A DNA stretch of 64,000 nucleotides from Isoetes taiwanensis. Its lineage: Eukaryota > Streptophyta > Lycopodiopsida > Isoetales > Isoetaceae. The DNA lies in the NCBI GenBank assembly GCA_021234155.1, contig JAJEKV010000026.1, forward strand, positions 188,001 to 252,000, given 5' to 3'. Below, piece after piece: positions 63,991-64,000 of the stretch (its first letter is position 1; the number at the start of each line of letters is the position of its first letter). The position numbers were made by a program, and so were the translations under genes. Below the pieces are notes generated by a model. That model saw only the letters and a program-made list of their open reading frames with translations, had not been told where the DNA came from and did no database searches.

Positions 63991-64000
63991 ATAGGAAAGT

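Overview
The window looks like nuclear DNA of a land plant, most likely a seed-free one such as a fern or lycophyte. The evidence is AT-rich, gene-poor sequence with spliced, decayed coding pieces, plant-type receptor-kinase and F-box-like fragments, a Copia element with an initiator-Met-tRNA primer site, plant Helitrons, and a DUF7869-type gene of a kind I associate with early land plants. The group assignment is inference. No rRNA, tRNA or CRISPR array was recognised. Almost everything identifiable is transposon-derived.

Layout. 0-1 kb: a 98-bp tandem duplication. 1-11.2 kb: two decayed, GC-rich LINE retrotransposons facing each other (left on minus, right on plus), each ending outward in a (GAAG/CTTC)n tail, around an AT-rich spacer. 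12.2-13.2 kb: the 3' part of a Helitron with a helicase remnant. 13.65-19.49 kb: a complete, young Copia element (781-bp LTRs, AAAAT target duplication, one 1415-codon gag-pol frame) whose integrase has lost its second catalytic Asp. 19.5-25.4 kb: repeat-rich intergenic DNA. 25.9-34.15 kb: a long, frame-broken Ty3/Gypsy element that keeps gag, protease, RT, RNase H and the integrase zinc region but shows no integrase core. 34.2-34.5 kb: two exon remnants of an LRR receptor kinase. 37-43.4 kb: a third LINE on minus, split by a 2394-bp solo-LTR-like insertion. 43.8-44.6 kb: Gypsy scraps.

45.1-45.4 kb: an array of hairpin-forming repeats. 46-49.7 kb: a DUF8039-like exon pair whose apparent intron is filled by Helitron ends, by an unidentified coding region broken by a 665-bp Mutator-like MITE, and by small ORFs. 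50-53 kb: short tandem repeats and an F-box-like reading frame. 53.5-55.4 kb: a repeat family including a foldback with two 159-bp arms. 58.2-61.15 kb: a frame-broken DUF7869-type gene. 61.2-64 kb: a Gypsy RT fragment, a poly(A)-tailed retrosequence and AT-rich repeats.

The region is best read as layered insertions, with several events ordered by nesting: the solo LTR is younger than the LINE it splits, the MITE is younger than the coding region it splits, and the Copia lies in one copy of an older host duplication. There is no operon or pathway here. Most coding stretches are relics and only the Copia polyprotein is long and uninterrupted. All homology calls come from reading translated motifs by eye, with no database search.
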